Shown here: one piece after another, positions 34,364 through 43,084 of the stretch
How the letters are laid out: each line of letters opens with the position of its first letter
Position numbering within the stretch: position 1 is the stretch's first letter
NCBI RefSeq assembly: GCF_009193265.1
Contig: NZ_VZZZ01000007.1
Span: 118,581-182,580, forward strand
DNA: 64,000 bases
Reading direction: 5' to 3'
DNA from: Marinobacter changyiensis
GTDB lineage: Bacteria > Pseudomonadota > Gammaproteobacteria > Pseudomonadales > Oleiphilaceae
Notes under the pieces: generated by a model
The model's input: the letters and a program-made list of their open reading frames with translations, nothing else
Database searches by the model: none
What the model was told of the DNA's origin: nothing
Translations under genes and position numbers: made by a program

Positions 34364-34864
34364 TCAACCCAGAATATCTTCCACGGTCTTGCCGCGCTTG
34401 GCTGCTATATCTTCAGGGGCATGCATGCCCTGGAGACCCTTGATAGTGGCACGGACCACATTGACCGGATTGGTCGAGCCGTAACACTTTGACAGCACGT
34501 TATGAACACCTGCCACTTCCAATACGGCACGCATCGCGCCACCGGCAATGATACCTGTACCATCTGACGCCGGCTGCATGTACACCTTGGAGGCGCCATG
34601 GTTAGCCTTGATCGGATACTGCAGGGTAGTACCGTCCAGCGGTACGTCTACCATGTTCTTGCGCGCTGCTTCCATCGCTTTCTGGATTGCAACCGGCACT
34701 TCACGTGCCTTGCCGCGACCAAAGCCAACTCGACCCTTACCATCACCCACCACAGTCAATGCTGTGAAGGCAAAAATACGGCCGCCTTTGACCACTTTGG
34801 CTACGCGATTCACCTGCACCAGCTTTTCCTGGAGCTCAGGCGCCTTCTGATCGTTAACGCTCAT
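34364..34864 (-). CDS. rpsE: 30S ribosomal protein uS5
   Basis: A 166-residue protein of the decoding region and mRNA entry site (E. coli 167). RVAKVVKGGRIFAFTALTVV and GKGRVGFGRGKAREVPVAI are diagnostic. I chose ATG 34,864 (MSVNDQKAP) because a GGAG site sits 5 bases upstream; the GTG at 34,873 has none. Confidence 0.98.
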   Translation of the reverse strand: MSVNDQKAPELQEKLVQVNRVAKVVKGGRIFAFTALTVVGDGKGRVGFGRGKAREVPVAIQKAMEAARKNMVDVPLDGTTLQYPIKANHGASKVYMQPASDGTGIIAGGAMRAVLEVAGVHNVLSKCYGSTNPVNVVRATIKGLQGMHAPEDIAAKRGKTVEDILG

Positions 34865-34876
34865 CTTCTCCACCTC

Positions 34877-35224
34877 TTAGAATTGCAAGCCAGCTTCACG
34901 GGCCGCATCGGCTAACGCCTGAACACGACCATGATAACGGTAACCCGAGCGGTCAAATGCAACCTGCTCGACACCTGCCGCCTTCGCACGCTCAGCAATC
35001 AGCTGACCCACTTTCTTGGCGGCGTCCACGTTACCAGTCGCGCCCTGGCGCAGCTCTTTATCCAACGTGGAGGCAGACGCCAGCACTTTGCTGCCGTCTG
35101 CGGTAGTGACCTGGGCATACATGTGCCTGGGTGTACGGTGTACACAAAGGCGGATGGAGCCCAGCTCACGGATCTTAATGCGCACTTTACGTGCGCGACG
35201 CAATCTTTCGTTATTCGCGCTCAT
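34877..35224 (-). CDS. rplR: 50S ribosomal protein uL18
   Basis: A 115-residue 5S rRNA-binding protein of the central protuberance. Basic N-terminal tail ERLRRARKVRIKIRELGSIR and the C-terminal FDRSGYRYHGRVQALADAAR are typical. Twelve bases separate it from rpsE. Confidence 0.98.
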   Translation of the reverse strand: MSANNERLRRARKVRIKIRELGSIRLCVHRTPRHMYAQVTTADGSKVLASASTLDKELRQGATGNVDAAKKVGQLIAERAKAAGVEQVAFDRSGYRYHGRVQALADAAREAGLQF

Positions 35225-35233
35225 AGTCCCGCC

Positions 35234-35767
35234 TTATTTCTTCTTGGCTTCTTTGCGTCTGACCTGCTCATCCGCATAACGCACACCTTTACCTTTATAA
35301 GGCTCGGGCGGACGGAAAGCGCGAATATCAGCAGCGACCTGGCCAACCTGTTGCTTGTCGATCCCGCGAATAACAACTTCCGTTTGGGTCGGAGTTTCTG
35401 CGGTGATCCCCTCGGGCAGCTCATACTCGACCGGGTGCGAAAAACCCAGTGTCAGATTAAGCTTCTTACCTTGCGCCTGGGCACGGTAACCAACGCCCAC
35501 AAGCTGAAGCTTGCGTTCGAAGCCCACAGTAACACCGTTGACCATATTGTTGATCAGAGCACGGGTTGTTCCTGCAAGAGCGCGGGACTGTTTAGCACCA
35601 TCGCGAGCCGCAAAGCGAAGGGTGTTCTCTTCCTGCTTTACTTCAACCACGTGGTGGACGGTGATTTGAAGCGCTCCCTTGGAGCCCTTCACATTAATTT
35701 CCTGTCCGTTCAGCTTTACCTCAACACCGGAAGGCAGCACGACAGGATTATTGGCAACCCTGGACAT
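35234..35767 (-). CDS. rplF: 50S ribosomal protein uL6
   Basis: A 177-residue protein with the two L6 repeats; the C-terminal block RGIDKQQVGQVAADIRAFRP, then PEPYKGKGVRY, near the factor-binding site is intact. Nine bases from rpsH, ten from rplR. Confidence 0.99.
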   Translation of the reverse strand: MSRVANNPVVLPSGVEVKLNGQEINVKGSKGALQITVHHVVEVKQEENTLRFAARDGAKQSRALAGTTRALINNMVNGVTVGFERKLQLVGVGYRAQAQGKKLNLTLGFSHPVEYELPEGITAETPTQTEVVIRGIDKQQVGQVAADIRAFRPPEPYKGKGVRYADEQVRRKEAKKK

Positions 35768-35776
35768 GTGATTCTC

Positions 35777-36169
35777 CTAGAATACGGTGCAGATGACTTC
35801 GCCACCCACGCCGGCAGCACGTGCGGCGCGGTCCGTCATAACGCCTTTCGACGTAGAGACAATCGCGACTCCCAAACCACCGGAAACCTTCGGTAGCTCC
35901 CCAGCACCTTTATACAGGCGCAGACTCGGACGGCTGACCCGTTTGATCGCCTCGATAACCGGCTTGCCTTCAAAATACTTGAGGGTAACGGTCAGCTCGG
36001 GTTTGGCATCAGCTGAAACAGAAAAATCCTGCACGTAACCTTCGTCTTTCAAGACTTGAGCCACGGAGATTTTCATCTTTGAAGACGGCATAGCTACATC
36101 AGCTTTTGCTGCCATCTGTGCGTTACGAATACGCGTAAACATATCCGCAAGCGTGTCTTGCATGCTCAT
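35777..36169 (-). CDS. rpsH: 30S ribosomal protein uS8
   Basis: A 130-residue primary 16S-binding protein. The start MSMQDTLADMFTRIRNAQMA at 36,169 has an AGGAG site; the open frame runs 19 codons further, which I reject because the length already matches E. coli (130). In E. coli S8 represses the spc operon at the rplE start; the control is inferred here. Confidence 0.98.
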   Translation of the reverse strand: MSMQDTLADMFTRIRNAQMAAKADVAMPSSKMKISVAQVLKDEGYVQDFSVSADAKPELTVTLKYFEGKPVIEAIKRVSRPSLRLYKGAGELPKVSGGLGVAIVSTSKGVMTDRAARAAGVGGEVICTVF

Positions 36170-36253
36170 CGGTATGAGACTCCTGATCTTTTTAGTTGTG
36201 CAGCGGCGCGCCGCACCGCTTACCAACGGGCACCCTGAATACGGGTGCCTGCG

Positions 36254-36559
36254 TCACCAGCTTGCTTTGGTCAGACCTGGAACGTCACCGCGCATACCCG
36301 CTTCACGCAACTTGATACGCGAAAGCTTGAATTTACGCAGAACGCCATGGGGCCGCCCAGTAATCTGGCAACGATTCCGAAGACGCGACGGGCTTGCATC
36401 ACGGGGAAGCTTCTGCAGCTTCACCTGAGCATCCCAACGGTCATCGTCGCTGGAGTTCGGGTTTTTAATAATTGCCTTGAGCTCTGCGCGCTTGGCCGCA
36501 AATTTCGCGACCGTTTGCTCGCGCTTGAGCTCCCGGTTTTTCATGGACACCTTAGCCAT
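36254..36559 (-). CDS. rpsN: 30S ribosomal protein uS14 (zinc-independent long form)
   Basis: A 101-residue protein starting MAKVSMKNRELKREQTVAKF and ending PGLTKASW. It lacks CxxC zinc pairs, so it is the C-minus type of E. coli. The region PSRLRNRCQITGRPHGVLRK binds 16S rRNA in the head. Confidence 0.98.
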   Translation of the reverse strand: MAKVSMKNRELKREQTVAKFAAKRAELKAIIKNPNSSDDDRWDAQVKLQKLPRDASPSRLRNRCQITGRPHGVLRKFKLSRIKLREAGMRGDVPGLTKASW

Positions 36560-36571
36560 TACATTCGGTCC

Positions 36572-37111
36572 TTATTTCTTGAACGGAAAGCCAAAGGCTT
36601 TCAGCAATTCACGGCCTTCATCATCGGTAGCGGCTGAGGTAGTGATCGTTATATCCATCCCGCGGATCTTGTCGACTTTGTCGTACTCGATCTCAGGAAA
36701 AATAATCTGCTCACGCACGCCCATGCTGTAGTTACCGCGACCGTCAAATGATTTCGGGCTCAGACCACGAAAGTCACGAACACGCGGAATCGCAATGTGC
36801 ACAAGACGGTCAAAGAAGTCCCACATACGCTCGCCGCGCAGTGTAACCTTACAACCGATCGGCCAACCTTCACGGATTTTGAAACCCGCTACAGACTTAC
36901 GTGCCTTGGTAACAACAACTTTCTGACCCGCCAGTCGCTCAAGATCAGCAACAGCGTTCTCAATAAGCTTCTTGTCGCCTACCGCTTCACCGACACCCAT
37001 GTTCAGGGTGATCTTTTCAATACGAGGCACCTGCATGATGTTCTTGTAGCCGAACTCCTGCCGCAGGGCTGGTATCACTTCCTGTTTGTACTGCTCTTTC
37101 ATGTTAAGCAT
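36572..37111 (-). CDS. rplE: 50S ribosomal protein uL5
   Basis: A 179-residue 5S rRNA-binding protein. NMGVGEAVGDKKLIENAV, and RDFRGLSPKSFDGRGNYSMG, are typical. The frame opens at 37,123, but ATG 37,111 (MLNMKEQYKQEV) gives the usual 179 residues and follows a GGTGG site. Confidence 0.97.
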   Translation of the reverse strand: MLNMKEQYKQEVIPALRQEFGYKNIMQVPRIEKITLNMGVGEAVGDKKLIENAVADLERLAGQKVVVTKARKSVAGFKIREGWPIGCKVTLRGERMWDFFDRLVHIAIPRVRDFRGLSPKSFDGRGNYSMGVREQIIFPEIEYDKVDKIRGMDITITTSAATDDEGRELLKAFGFPFKK

Positions 37112-37126
37112 CGTAACCACCACCGC

Positions 37127-37447
37127 TTACTGGCTATCGACAACTTCATTCGTGGATTTAAATATCCGCGTCTTTGCGCCGTCTTCCTTGATCTGGAAGC
37201 CAACACGATCGGCTTTGCCGGTCTGCGGATTAAAAATTGCCACGTTTGAAGCCTGGATAGGTGCTTCTTTCTCGACGATGCCACCTTGGGTGCCAAGCAT
37301 CGGGTTCGGCTTGGTGTGCTTCTTGATCATATTGATCCCAGAAACAATCACCCGACCGTCGTCCTGAACTTTCAGGATCTTACCACGTTTGCCTTTATCT
37401 TTCCCCGTAGTGACGATTACTTCGTCATCTCGTTTAATCTTTTTCAT
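37127..37447 (-). CDS. rplX: 50S ribosomal protein uL24
   Basis: A 106-residue assembly initiator of the 50S subunit. The KOW motif DDEVIVTTGKDKGKRGKILK is at the N terminus and GINMIKKHTKPNP follows. Confidence 0.98.
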   Translation of the reverse strand: MKKIKRDDEVIVTTGKDKGKRGKILKVQDDGRVIVSGINMIKKHTKPNPMLGTQGGIVEKEAPIQASNVAIFNPQTGKADRVGFQIKEDGAKTRIFKSTNEVVDSQ

Positions 37448-37463
37448 AACCGGCCTCTAGTCC

Positions 37464-37832
37464 TTACAGTACTTCGGGTGCCAGCGAAATAATCTTCATG
37501 AACTTTTCATTCCGCAGTTCGCGAGTTACCGGCCCAAAAATACGGGTACCGATTGGCGCGTCCTGGTTGTTCAGAAGTACAGCCGCATTACCGTCGAAGC
37601 GAATCAACGAACCGTCCGGGCGACGAACGCCCTTACGGGTGCGCACAACAACAGCTTTCAGTACCTGGCCTTTCTTCACCTTGCCTCGCGGGATGGCTTC
37701 CTTAACGGTAACCTTAATAATATCCCCCACGCTGGCATAACGCCGGTGTGAACCGCCCAGGACCTTGATGCACATTACTCGCCGTGCACCGCTATTGTCC
37801 GCGACTTCAAGCATTGTTTGAGTCTGAATCAT
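37464..37832 (-). CDS. rplN: 50S ribosomal protein uL14
   Basis: A 122-residue protein, exactly the E. coli length. MIQTQTMLEVADNSGARRVM and the C-terminal KFMKIISLAPEVL are diagnostic. It is the first gene of the classical spc operon, 58 bp after rpsQ. Confidence 0.99.
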   Translation of the reverse strand: MIQTQTMLEVADNSGARRVMCIKVLGGSHRRYASVGDIIKVTVKEAIPRGKVKKGQVLKAVVVRTRKGVRRPDGSLIRFDGNAAVLLNNQDAPIGTRIFGPVTRELRNEKFMKIISLAPEVL

Positions 37833-37890
37833 GGTTATTCTCCAGCAGAAACCACTTTGCCGTTACGACAAGACTCACCGTCCGGGCGAG

Positions 37891-38157
37891 TTACACCTTC
37901 GATGCGCGTTCAACAACATCCACCAGGGCCCAGCTTTTGGTCTTTGAGACCGGGCGGGTTTCCTGGATTGTTACGATGTCACCAATATTGCATTGATTGT
38001 TCTCGTCATGAGCGTGAATTTTGGTTGAACGCTTCAGGTACTTCCCGTATAGCGGGTGCTTTACCTGGCGTTCGACCAGAACCACGATGGATTTCTCCAT
38101 TTTGTTACTCACGACCTTGCCGCTCAGGGTTCTGGCAGTTTGGGTAGCTTCGGTCAT
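37891..38157 (-). CDS. rpsQ: 30S ribosomal protein uS17
   Basis: An 88-residue primary 16S-binding protein. The start MTEATQTARTLSGKVVSNKM gives the family length; an earlier in-frame start seven codons upstream lies inside rpmC and is rejected. GDIVTIQETRPVSKTKSWAL is typical. It begins one base after the rpmC stop. Confidence 0.97.
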   Translation of the reverse strand: MTEATQTARTLSGKVVSNKMEKSIVVLVERQVKHPLYGKYLKRSTKIHAHDENNQCNIGDIVTIQETRPVSKTKSWALVDVVERASKV

Positions 38158-38158
38158 G

Positions 38159-38350
38159 TCACTGTCCTGCCTTTTCATTCAAAACTGTTTTCAGACGAGC
38201 GATATCGCGTCTCACCTTACCTACGAGGTGTGACTGATTCAGCTGACCTGTCGCTTTGCGCATGCGAAGGTTGAACTGCTCCTTCAGGAGATCGACCAGC
38301 TCTTTATTCAGCTCTTCGACAGATTTCTCACGCAGCTCTGTTGCTTTCAT
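38159..38350 (-). CDS. rpmC: 50S ribosomal protein uL29
   Basis: A 63-residue protein at the exit tunnel, a docking site for SRP and trigger factor. MKATELREKSVEELNKELVD and ARLKTVLNEK are typical. The ATG at 38,350 overlaps the rplP stop by one base (TGATG), which indicates translational coupling. Confidence 0.98.
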   Translation of the reverse strand: MKATELREKSVEELNKELVDLLKEQFNLRMRKATGQLNQSHLVGKVRRDIARLKTVLNEKAGQ

Positions 38351-38763
38351 CACATCACCGTCCTCGTAACAAAGGTGGTCATCACAGGCAGCTTCGCAGC
38401 GGCCAGCGTGAAGGCTTCACGCGCGACTTCCTCAGAAACGCCTTCCATCTCGTACAGCATGCGGCCAGGCTTGATTTCAGCGACCCAGTACTCGACAGAC
38501 CCTTTACCTTTACCCATACGTACTTCAAGCGGCTTACCGGTAATCGGCTTGTCCGGGAAGATCCGAATCCAGATCTTTCCGCCCCGCTTGATCCGACGAG
38601 TCATGGTACGACGTGCGGCCTCAATCTGGCGCGCAGTTATACGTCCACGAGTCGTCGCTTTCAATCCGTATTCACCGAAGCTCACCTTGTTAGCGCGGTG
38701 AGCAAGACCGGTATTACGGCCTTTCATTACCTTGCGAAATTTGGTGCGTTTTGGTTGCAGCAT
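38350..38763 (-). CDS. rplP: 50S ribosomal protein uL16
   Basis: A 137-residue protein beside the A-site tRNA elbow. MLQPKRTKFRKVMKGRNTGL and the ARG-rich RRTMTRRIKRGGKIWIRIFP, then DKPITGKPLEVRMGKGKG, are diagnostic. Confidence 0.99.
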   Translation of the reverse strand: MLQPKRTKFRKVMKGRNTGLAHRANKVSFGEYGLKATTRGRITARQIEAARRTMTRRIKRGGKIWIRIFPDKPITGKPLEVRMGKGKGSVEYWVAEIKPGRMLYEMEGVSEEVAREAFTLAAAKLPVMTTFVTRTVM

Positions 38764-38775
38764 TTGAGTGCCCCT

Positions 38776-39459
38776 TTACTTAGAACCTTTCTTCCCAGAG
38801 GCTTTCTTGTCAGCACGGACCTGCTCCATACCACCAAGAATCTCACCTTTGAAGATCCATACCTTGACGCCGATAACGCCGTAAGTGGTATGCGCTTCGT
38901 AGGTTGCGTAATCTATATCTGCACGTAATGTGTGCAGCGGAACACGACCTTCGCGATACCACTCGGAACGTGCGATTTCAGCACCCCCAAGACGTCCACC
39001 TACCTGAATCTTGATACCCTTGGCGCCCTGGCGCATCGCATTTTGTACCGCACGCTTCATAGCGCGACGGAACATGACACGGCGTTCGAGCTGACCAGCT
39101 ACGTTTTGCGCAACCAGACGAGCATCCAGATCCGGCTTGCGGACCTCTTCGATGTTGATGTGCACGGGCACACCCATCATGTCGCTGACTTCGCGACGCA
39201 GACGGTCAACATCTTCACCCTTTTTCCCGATAACGATACCGGGACGGGCTGTATGGATCGTGATACGGGCGTTCTGAGCAGGGCGCTCGATCACAATCTT
39301 ACTGATAGACGCCTTGATCAGGCGCTTATCCAGGAACGTGCGAACCTCAATATCGTTCAGGAGGTTTTTCGCGTATTCCCCTTTCTCCGCATACCAGACT
39401 GAGTTGTGCTCTTTGATCACACCCAGACGCATGCCGGTTGGATTTACTTTATGACCCAT
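38776..39459 (-). CDS. rpsC: 30S ribosomal protein uS3
   Basis: A 227-residue protein at the mRNA entry channel. MGHKVNPTGMRLGVIKEHNS, then the KH domain (PGIVIGKKGEDVDRLR) and the C-terminal IKVQVGG-type block (IKIQVGGRLGGAEIARSEWY) are intact. Confidence 0.99.
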   Translation of the reverse strand: MGHKVNPTGMRLGVIKEHNSVWYAEKGEYAKNLLNDIEVRTFLDKRLIKASISKIVIERPAQNARITIHTARPGIVIGKKGEDVDRLRREVSDMMGVPVHINIEEVRKPDLDARLVAQNVAGQLERRVMFRRAMKRAVQNAMRQGAKGIKIQVGGRLGGAEIARSEWYREGRVPLHTLRADIDYATYEAHTTYGVIGVKVWIFKGEILGGMEQVRADKKASGKKGSK

Positions 39460-39470
39460 CTGAGCATCTC

Positions 39471-39803
39471 CTACTTGTCGGCGACCTTGACGGTTATATG
39501 ACAGGTGCGCTTGAAAATCCGATCAGCGCGCCCCTTGGCTCTCGCCTTGATACGCTTGAGCGTCGGACCTTCATCCACCATGATGGTGGCAACCCGCAAC
39601 TCGTCAACGTCCAGACCTTCGTTATGCTCAGCATTGGCAATGGCTGACTCAAGAGCTTTCTTGATCACAACCGCCGCCTTTTTCGGGCTGAAAGTCAGAA
39701 TGTTCAGGGCGTCCTCAACAGCCTTACCGCGAACCTGATCTGCGACAAGACGTGCTTTCTGAGCTGAGAGGCGAGCGCCCTTATACTTAGCCGCTACTTC
39801 CAT
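39471..39803 (-). CDS. rplV: 50S ribosomal protein uL22
   Basis: A 110-residue protein, same length as E. coli, lining the exit tunnel. ARLSAQKARLVADQVRGKAV and the tunnel-loop end LKRIKARAKGRADRIFKRT are typical. Confidence 0.99.
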   Translation of the reverse strand: MEVAAKYKGARLSAQKARLVADQVRGKAVEDALNILTFSPKKAAVVIKKALESAIANAEHNEGLDVDELRVATIMVDEGPTLKRIKARAKGRADRIFKRTCHITVKVADK

Positions 39804-39820
39804 TTCTATTCCCCTCGCGA

Positions 39821-40096
39821 TCAGCGTTTAGCTTTCTTGTCGGCAGCATGGCCACGGTAGGTTCGCGTTGCCGCGAACTCACCAAGCTTGTGTCCGACCA
39901 TGTCTTCAGTGACATGAACGGGCACATGTTGCTTGCCGTTGTGAACTGCAATGGTCAGGCCAACCATCTCCGGAAACACTGTTGAACGACGCGACCAGGT
40001 CTTGATTGGTCGCTTGTCGTTCGCTTCCAGAGCTGCCTCGACCTTCTTCAACAGATGCAGGTCTATAAAAGGACCTTTCTTTAAAGAACGTGGCAC
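39821..40096 (-). CDS. rpsS: 30S ribosomal protein uS19
   Basis: A 91-residue head protein. MPRSLKKGPFIDLHLLKKVE and GHKLGEFAATRTYRGHAADK are diagnostic. Confidence 0.99.
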   Translation of the reverse strand: MPRSLKKGPFIDLHLLKKVEAALEANDKRPIKTWSRRSTVFPEMVGLTIAVHNGKQHVPVHVTEDMVGHKLGEFAATRTYRGHAADKKAKR

Positions 40097-40119
40097 AGCA
40101 ATTACCTCTATGTAGTCGT

Positions 40120-40947
40120 TTACTTGGCTGAACGACGACGTACTATCATCTTGTCAGTACGTTTGTTCTTACGAGTCTTATGCCCTTTGGTCGGAACACC
40201 CCAAGGAGAAACTGGGTGACGTCCACCAGAGGTACGCCCTTCACCACCGCCATGCGGGTGGTCAACTGGGTTCATAGCAACACCACGCACTGTTGGACGT
40301 TTACCGCGCCAACGTGATGCACCCGCTTTACCAAGCTGCTTGAGACTGTGTTCGCTGTTGGACACTTCGCCCAAGGTTGCACGGCAGTCCACAAGCACCT
40401 TTCGCATTTCACCTGACCGGAGGCGTATTGTTGCGTACGCACCTTCCCGGGCAACCAGCTGTGCGGATGCGCCCGCACTGCGAGCCATCTGGGCACCTTT
40501 GCCAGGCTTGAGTTCGACGCAGTGAATCACAGAACCGACCGGAATATTCCGGAGCGGAAGCGTGCTTCCTACTTTAATCGGCGCGTCGATGCCGGAGCGC
40601 ACAGGGTCTCCAATCCGGACACCTTTGGGAGCGATGATATAGCGGCGCTCGCCATCGGCGTACTTCAGGAGCGCAATGTGCGCAGAGCGGTTCGGATCGT
40701 ATTCCAGGCGTTCAATTGTCGCCGGGATACCATCTTTGGTCCGCTTAAAGTCAATGATACGGTAGTGCTGCTTGTGGCCACCGCCAACGTGGCGAGTGGT
40801 GATTCGGCCAACATTGTTACGCCCACCAGATTTACTTTGCTTCTCAACCAACGGCTCGTAAGGGCTACCTTTGTGCAGGTCAGGGTTGTAGAGCTTTACA
40901 ACATGACGGCGGCCAGGAGATGTTGGCTTGGTTTTGACGATCGGCAT
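40120..40947 (-). CDS. rplB: 50S ribosomal protein uL2
   Basis: A 275-residue protein needed for subunit joining and the peptidyltransferase centre. The conserved GVAMNPVDHPHGGGEGRTSG, with the histidine near the catalytic centre, and KTRKNKRTDKMIVRRR at the C terminus are present. Confidence 0.99.
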   Translation of the reverse strand: MPIVKTKPTSPGRRHVVKLYNPDLHKGSPYEPLVEKQSKSGGRNNVGRITTRHVGGGHKQHYRIIDFKRTKDGIPATIERLEYDPNRSAHIALLKYADGERRYIIAPKGVRIGDPVRSGIDAPIKVGSTLPLRNIPVGSVIHCVELKPGKGAQMARSAGASAQLVAREGAYATIRLRSGEMRKVLVDCRATLGEVSNSEHSLKQLGKAGASRWRGKRPTVRGVAMNPVDHPHGGGEGRTSGGRHPVSPWGVPTKGHKTRKNKRTDKMIVRRRSAK

Positions 40948-40964
40948 ATTACGACCCCTTTACC

Positions 40965-41258
40965 TTATTCCACATCCAGAAAATCGATGTCCTGACCTTT
41001 CGCAAGCTTCACATAAGCCTTGCGAATGTCATTACGCTTACCGAAACCGCGGGCGGTGCGTTTAAGCTTGCCCTTACGGTTCATAATCTGAACACCTTCG
41101 ACGGTAACGTTGAACAGTTGCTCAACAGCTTTTTTCACCTCGGGCTTCGTTGCGTCAGTGGCAACACGAAACACCACCTGACCACGCTCGGACGCCATTG
41201 AGGTTTTTTCTGACACGTGCGGTCCCAGCAGAACCTTGTAAATACGTTCCTGATTCAT
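40965..41258 (-). CDS. rplW: 50S ribosomal protein uL23
   Basis: A 97-residue protein at the tunnel exit, docking site for trigger factor and SRP. ERIYKVLLGPHVSEKTSMAS and GRKGKLKR-type loop (MNRKGKLKRTARGFGKRNDI) are typical. It overlaps the rplD stop by 4 bp. Confidence 0.98.
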   Translation of the reverse strand: MNQERIYKVLLGPHVSEKTSMASERGQVVFRVATDATKPEVKKAVEQLFNVTVEGVQIMNRKGKLKRTARGFGKRNDIRKAYVKLAKGQDIDFLDVE

Positions 41259-41860
41259 CCCAGCATCTCCTCGATTTTCTTAAGAGCCGGAACGGTCACG
41301 ACAACCTTCTCAAAGGCCACAAGGCTAACCGGATCGAGACCTGCAACATCACGCACATCAATGTGCGGCACGTTGCGGGACGCCAGGTGAAGGTTCTGCT
41401 CGACATTCTCGGCGAGGATAAGAGCGTTGTTAACACCGATATCCTTCAGCTTTGCATTGAACGCCTTGGTTTTGGGGGTCTCGACACTGAAGTCATCGAC
41501 AACCACCAGACGATCCTGACGAACCAACTCGGAAAAAATGGAGCACAGAGCAGCACGGTACATCTTGCGGTTAACTTTTTGCTCGAAGTTTTGAGGCTTG
41601 GCAGCAAACGTTACACCACCAGAGCGCCACAGCGGGCTTCTGATAGTACCTGCACGGGCACGACCGGTGCCCTTCTGGCGCCAAGGCTTCTTACCGCCAC
41701 CCCGGACCTCTGAACGTGTTTTTTGAGCCCGGGTACCCTGGCGGCCACCTGCCATATAGGCGGTGACGACCTGGTGTACCAGTGCCTCATTAAAATCTTT
41801 GGCGAACGCGATATCGGAAACAGAGATTCCTTTACCGCTACCCGTAATAGTCAATTCCAT
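41255..41860 (-). CDS. rplD: 50S ribosomal protein uL4
   Basis: A 201-residue protein, E. coli length. The long tunnel loop is marked by GTRAQKTRSEVRGGGKKPWR and GTGRARAGTIRSPLWRSGG. In E. coli L4 represses the S10 operon by attenuation and translation control; the same role is inferred. Confidence 0.98.
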   Translation of the reverse strand: MELTITGSGKGISVSDIAFAKDFNEALVHQVVTAYMAGGRQGTRAQKTRSEVRGGGKKPWRQKGTGRARAGTIRSPLWRSGGVTFAAKPQNFEQKVNRKMYRAALCSIFSELVRQDRLVVVDDFSVETPKTKAFNAKLKDIGVNNALILAENVEQNLHLASRNVPHIDVRDVAGLDPVSLVAFEKVVVTVPALKKIEEMLG

Positions 41861-41871
41861 CGCACCGCTCC

Positions 41872-42510
41872 TCAGGCTTTAACTGCAGGCTTGATGACAA
41901 CGTCGCTGCCGGTAGCACCTGGTATGGCACCACGGATCAGCAACAAGTTGCGCTCAGCGTCGACACGGACAACTCTCAGGTTTTGCACAGTAACCTGCGC
42001 ATTACCCATCTGGCCCGCCATCTTTTTGCCTTTGAAAACACGACCCGGAGTCTGGTTCTGACCAATAGAACCCGGTGCGCGGTGAGACAGGGAGTTGCCG
42101 TGAGTGGCATCCTGCATGGCGAAGTTCCAGCGCTTTACACCACCCTGGAAGCCCTTACCTTTGGACTGCCCGGTAGCGTCAACCACTTGACCTTCTTCGA
42201 AAACGGTCGCCTTGATTTCACCACCGGCTACCAGATCTTCACCTTCGCCATCAGCAAGACGGAATTCCCACAAGCCACGACCGGCTTCAACGCCCGCCTT
42301 GGCAAAATGGCCCGCTGCGCTTTTAGCAACACGAGAGGAACGACGCTTTCCTACGGTTACCTGAACCGCACGATAGCCATCGCTTTCGAGAGTTTTGAGT
42401 TGAGTGATACGGTTAGCATCAAGCTCAATCACGGTTACAGGCAACGCCTGACCGTCTTCCGTAAAAATACGGGTCATACCGGCCTTGCGACCGACAATTC
42501 CAATTGCCAT
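41872..42510 (-). CDS. rplC: 50S ribosomal protein uL3
   Basis: A 212-residue early-assembly 23S-binding protein. MAIGIVGRKAGMTRIFTEDG and GKGFQGGVKRWNFAMQDATH, with the methylatable glutamine region GSIGQNQTPGRVFKGKKMAG, are present. Confidence 0.99.
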   Translation of the reverse strand: MAIGIVGRKAGMTRIFTEDGQALPVTVIELDANRITQLKTLESDGYRAVQVTVGKRRSSRVAKSAAGHFAKAGVEAGRGLWEFRLADGEGEDLVAGGEIKATVFEEGQVVDATGQSKGKGFQGGVKRWNFAMQDATHGNSLSHRAPGSIGQNQTPGRVFKGKKMAGQMGNAQVTVQNLRVVRVDAERNLLLIRGAIPGATGSDVVIKPAVKA

Positions 42511-42589
42511 GTTTCACCTCTTAAGTGTACGGGGCTCTCACCCTCTATGGCCTTAAATGACAGTTACACTAACAGCTAACACACCCGTG

Positions 42590-42901
42590 TTAGCCGAGGC
42601 TTATCTGAACGTCTACACCTGCTGCCAGATCCAGTTTCATCAAAGCATCTACTGTCTTCTCCGTCGGCTCGACTATGTCAAGCAAACGCTTGTGTGTACG
42701 GATTTCATACTGGTCGCGCGCGTCTTTGTTGACGTGCGGAGAAACCAGGATGGTGTACTTTTCCTTCCGCGTCGGCAGAGGGATCGGCCCGCGCACCTGA
42801 GCGCCGGTACGTTTAGCCGTATCGACGATCTCCTGCGTTGACTGATCGATCAGGCGATAATCAAACGCCTTTAACCGAATTCTGATTTTTTGGCTTTGCA
42901 T
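42590..42901 (-). CDS. rpsJ: 30S ribosomal protein uS10 (NusE)
   Basis: A 103-residue protein of the 30S head that also acts in antitermination with NusB and binds NusG. RIRLKAFDYRLIDQSTQEIV and RTHKRLLDIVEPTEKTVDAL are diagnostic. First gene of the S10 operon, with its own promoter upstream. Confidence 0.99.
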   Translation of the reverse strand: MQSQKIRIRLKAFDYRLIDQSTQEIVDTAKRTGAQVRGPIPLPTRKEKYTILVSPHVNKDARDQYEIRTHKRLLDIVEPTEKTVDALMKLDLAAGVDVQISLG

Positions 42902-42960
42902 GTTGCACCAAACTCCACTCGTAGCAGCTACTTCTAGCCGACCTTAAAAAAAGGAGCCGC

Positions 42961-42989
42961 ATTGTATGCAGAATGCCCAACCCTGTCAA
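42961..42989 (-). promoter_or_regulatory. Sigma-70 promoter of the S10 operon
   Basis: Minus strand TTGACA (42,984-42,989), 17-base spacer, TACAAT (42,961-42,966), followed by GCGGCTCC. This is a near-consensus promoter about 60 bp upstream of rpsJ, separating S10 from the str operon. Confidence 0.88.
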
Positions 42990-43035
42990 GCAGGCTTGTC
43001 CTGCTACAGCATCGGGCAACACAACTCCGGATACA

Positions 43036-43063
43036 AAAAGGGGCTGCGTTTGCAGCCCCTTTT
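43036..43063 (-). terminator. Intrinsic terminator of the str operon
   Basis: Minus strand AAAAGGGGCTGC-AAAC-GCAGCCCCTTTT stem-loop with the T-run of the tuf side, 22 bases after the tuf stop. The symmetric A/T flanks would also work on the plus strand. Confidence 0.93.
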
Positions 43064-43084
43064 CTGCAAGGAACCGAGCGAGTC